Shown here: positions 5,423-5,550 of the stretch, piece after piece
Layout: the number at the start of each line of letters is the position of its first letter
Position numbering within the stretch: position 1 is the stretch's first letter
Source of the DNA: an uncultured Eubacteriales bacterium
Lineage (GTDB): Bacteria > Bacillota > Clostridia > Oscillospirales > CAG-272
DNA length: 5,550 nucleotides
Assembly (NCBI GenBank): GCA_934417455.1
Contig: CAKRWK010000092.1
Span: 1 to 5,550, forward strand
Direction of reading: 5' to 3'
Made by a program: the position numbers and the translations under genes
The notes under the pieces: generated by a model
Databases searched by the model: none
Told to the model about the DNA's origin: nothing
The model's input: only the letters and a program-made list of their open reading frames with translations

Positions 5423-5550
5423 ATGTTCAGAGTCACTCCGGCACAGAATGAGGCTGAGCGCGCGGCCACCGCCGCCGCCCTCGGCATTCCCCTCTCCGGC
5501 GCCTTCACCTACCGCATGACGGACGAGGAAAGCGGCGCCCTTCTCGGCGC
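5423..5550 (+). CDS. Unidentified gene, 5' part only
   Basis: An ATG 3 bases after the rluB stop, preceded by AGGGAG (5409-5414, spacer 8), opens a frame that runs to the window edge (42 full codons, no stop). The product begins MFRVTPAQNEAERAAT and continues with an Ala-rich, then Gly/Thr-containing stretch ending FTYRMTDEESGALLGA. The last part resembles the early beta-strand and turn seen in many GNAT acetyltransferases, where a residue pair before the window edge would start the next strand. This is a weak impression from 42 residues. Codons are almost all G- or C-ending, more so than in the preceding genes. The tight spacing suggests co-translation with rluB. No function can be assigned. 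Confidence 0.65.
   Translation, partial: MFRVTPAQNEAERAATAAALGIPLSGAFTYRMTDEESGALLG

Noticed and set aside
1..5550. Search for mobile elements, CRISPR arrays, tRNA/rRNA genes, riboswitches, toxin-antitoxin or defence genes.
   Set aside because: Nothing supportable was seen. The window is filled by seven housekeeping genes and one partial unknown, with gaps of at most about 100 bases.

Overview
The window is a compact, single-strand block of housekeeping genes from a Gram-positive bacterium, most likely a member of the Clostridia. The order is site-2 protease, scpA, scpB, a DUF2953 (YtfI-like) protein, YtfJ/GerW, a DacF-type D-Ala-D-Ala carboxypeptidase, and an RsuA/RluB pseudouridine synthase. 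As far as I recall, this order is common in Clostridia, especially Oscillospirales-like gut lineages. The base composition is moderately GC-rich by eye, and strong AAAGGA/AAGGAG-type ribosome sites precede most genes. YtfJ and a DacF-like enzyme point to a spore-forming lineage or one descended from spore-formers. No placement below class can be defended from this sequence.

Layout, all on the + strand. 1-570 is the 3' part of an M50B membrane protease whose zinc-binding HExxH motif lies upstream of the window. 602-1453 is scpA and 1489-2466 is scpB, the two non-SMC subunits of the condensin complex. 2514-3065 is a two-membrane-segment DUF2953 protein, overlapped by ytfJ (3047-3427). A roughly 100-base AT-richer gap (3428-3528) is the only real intergenic space; it holds a candidate promoter and a small inverted repeat. 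3529-4650 is the carboxypeptidase, 4676-5419 is rluB-like, and 5423-5550 is the start of an unidentified gene.

The genes from the protease to ytfJ are close enough to be co-transcribed. The dacF-rluB-orf group could be read from the same transcript or from its own promoter in the gap. Functionally the block joins chromosome segregation (ScpAB with SMC, which is not in the window), cell-wall trimming, a spore-associated protein and 23S rRNA modification. This mix is known from Firmicutes genomes.

I found no mobile element, CRISPR array, RNA gene, toxin-antitoxin pair or defence system. The most unusual item is ScpB. Its conserved core is extended by an N-terminal Lys/Ala/Pro segment and by an acidic, low-complexity C-terminal tail of about 125 residues. 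That tail contains two separate tandem duplications, and in one of them the amino acids are identical while the codons have drifted. Otherwise this is an ordinary region.
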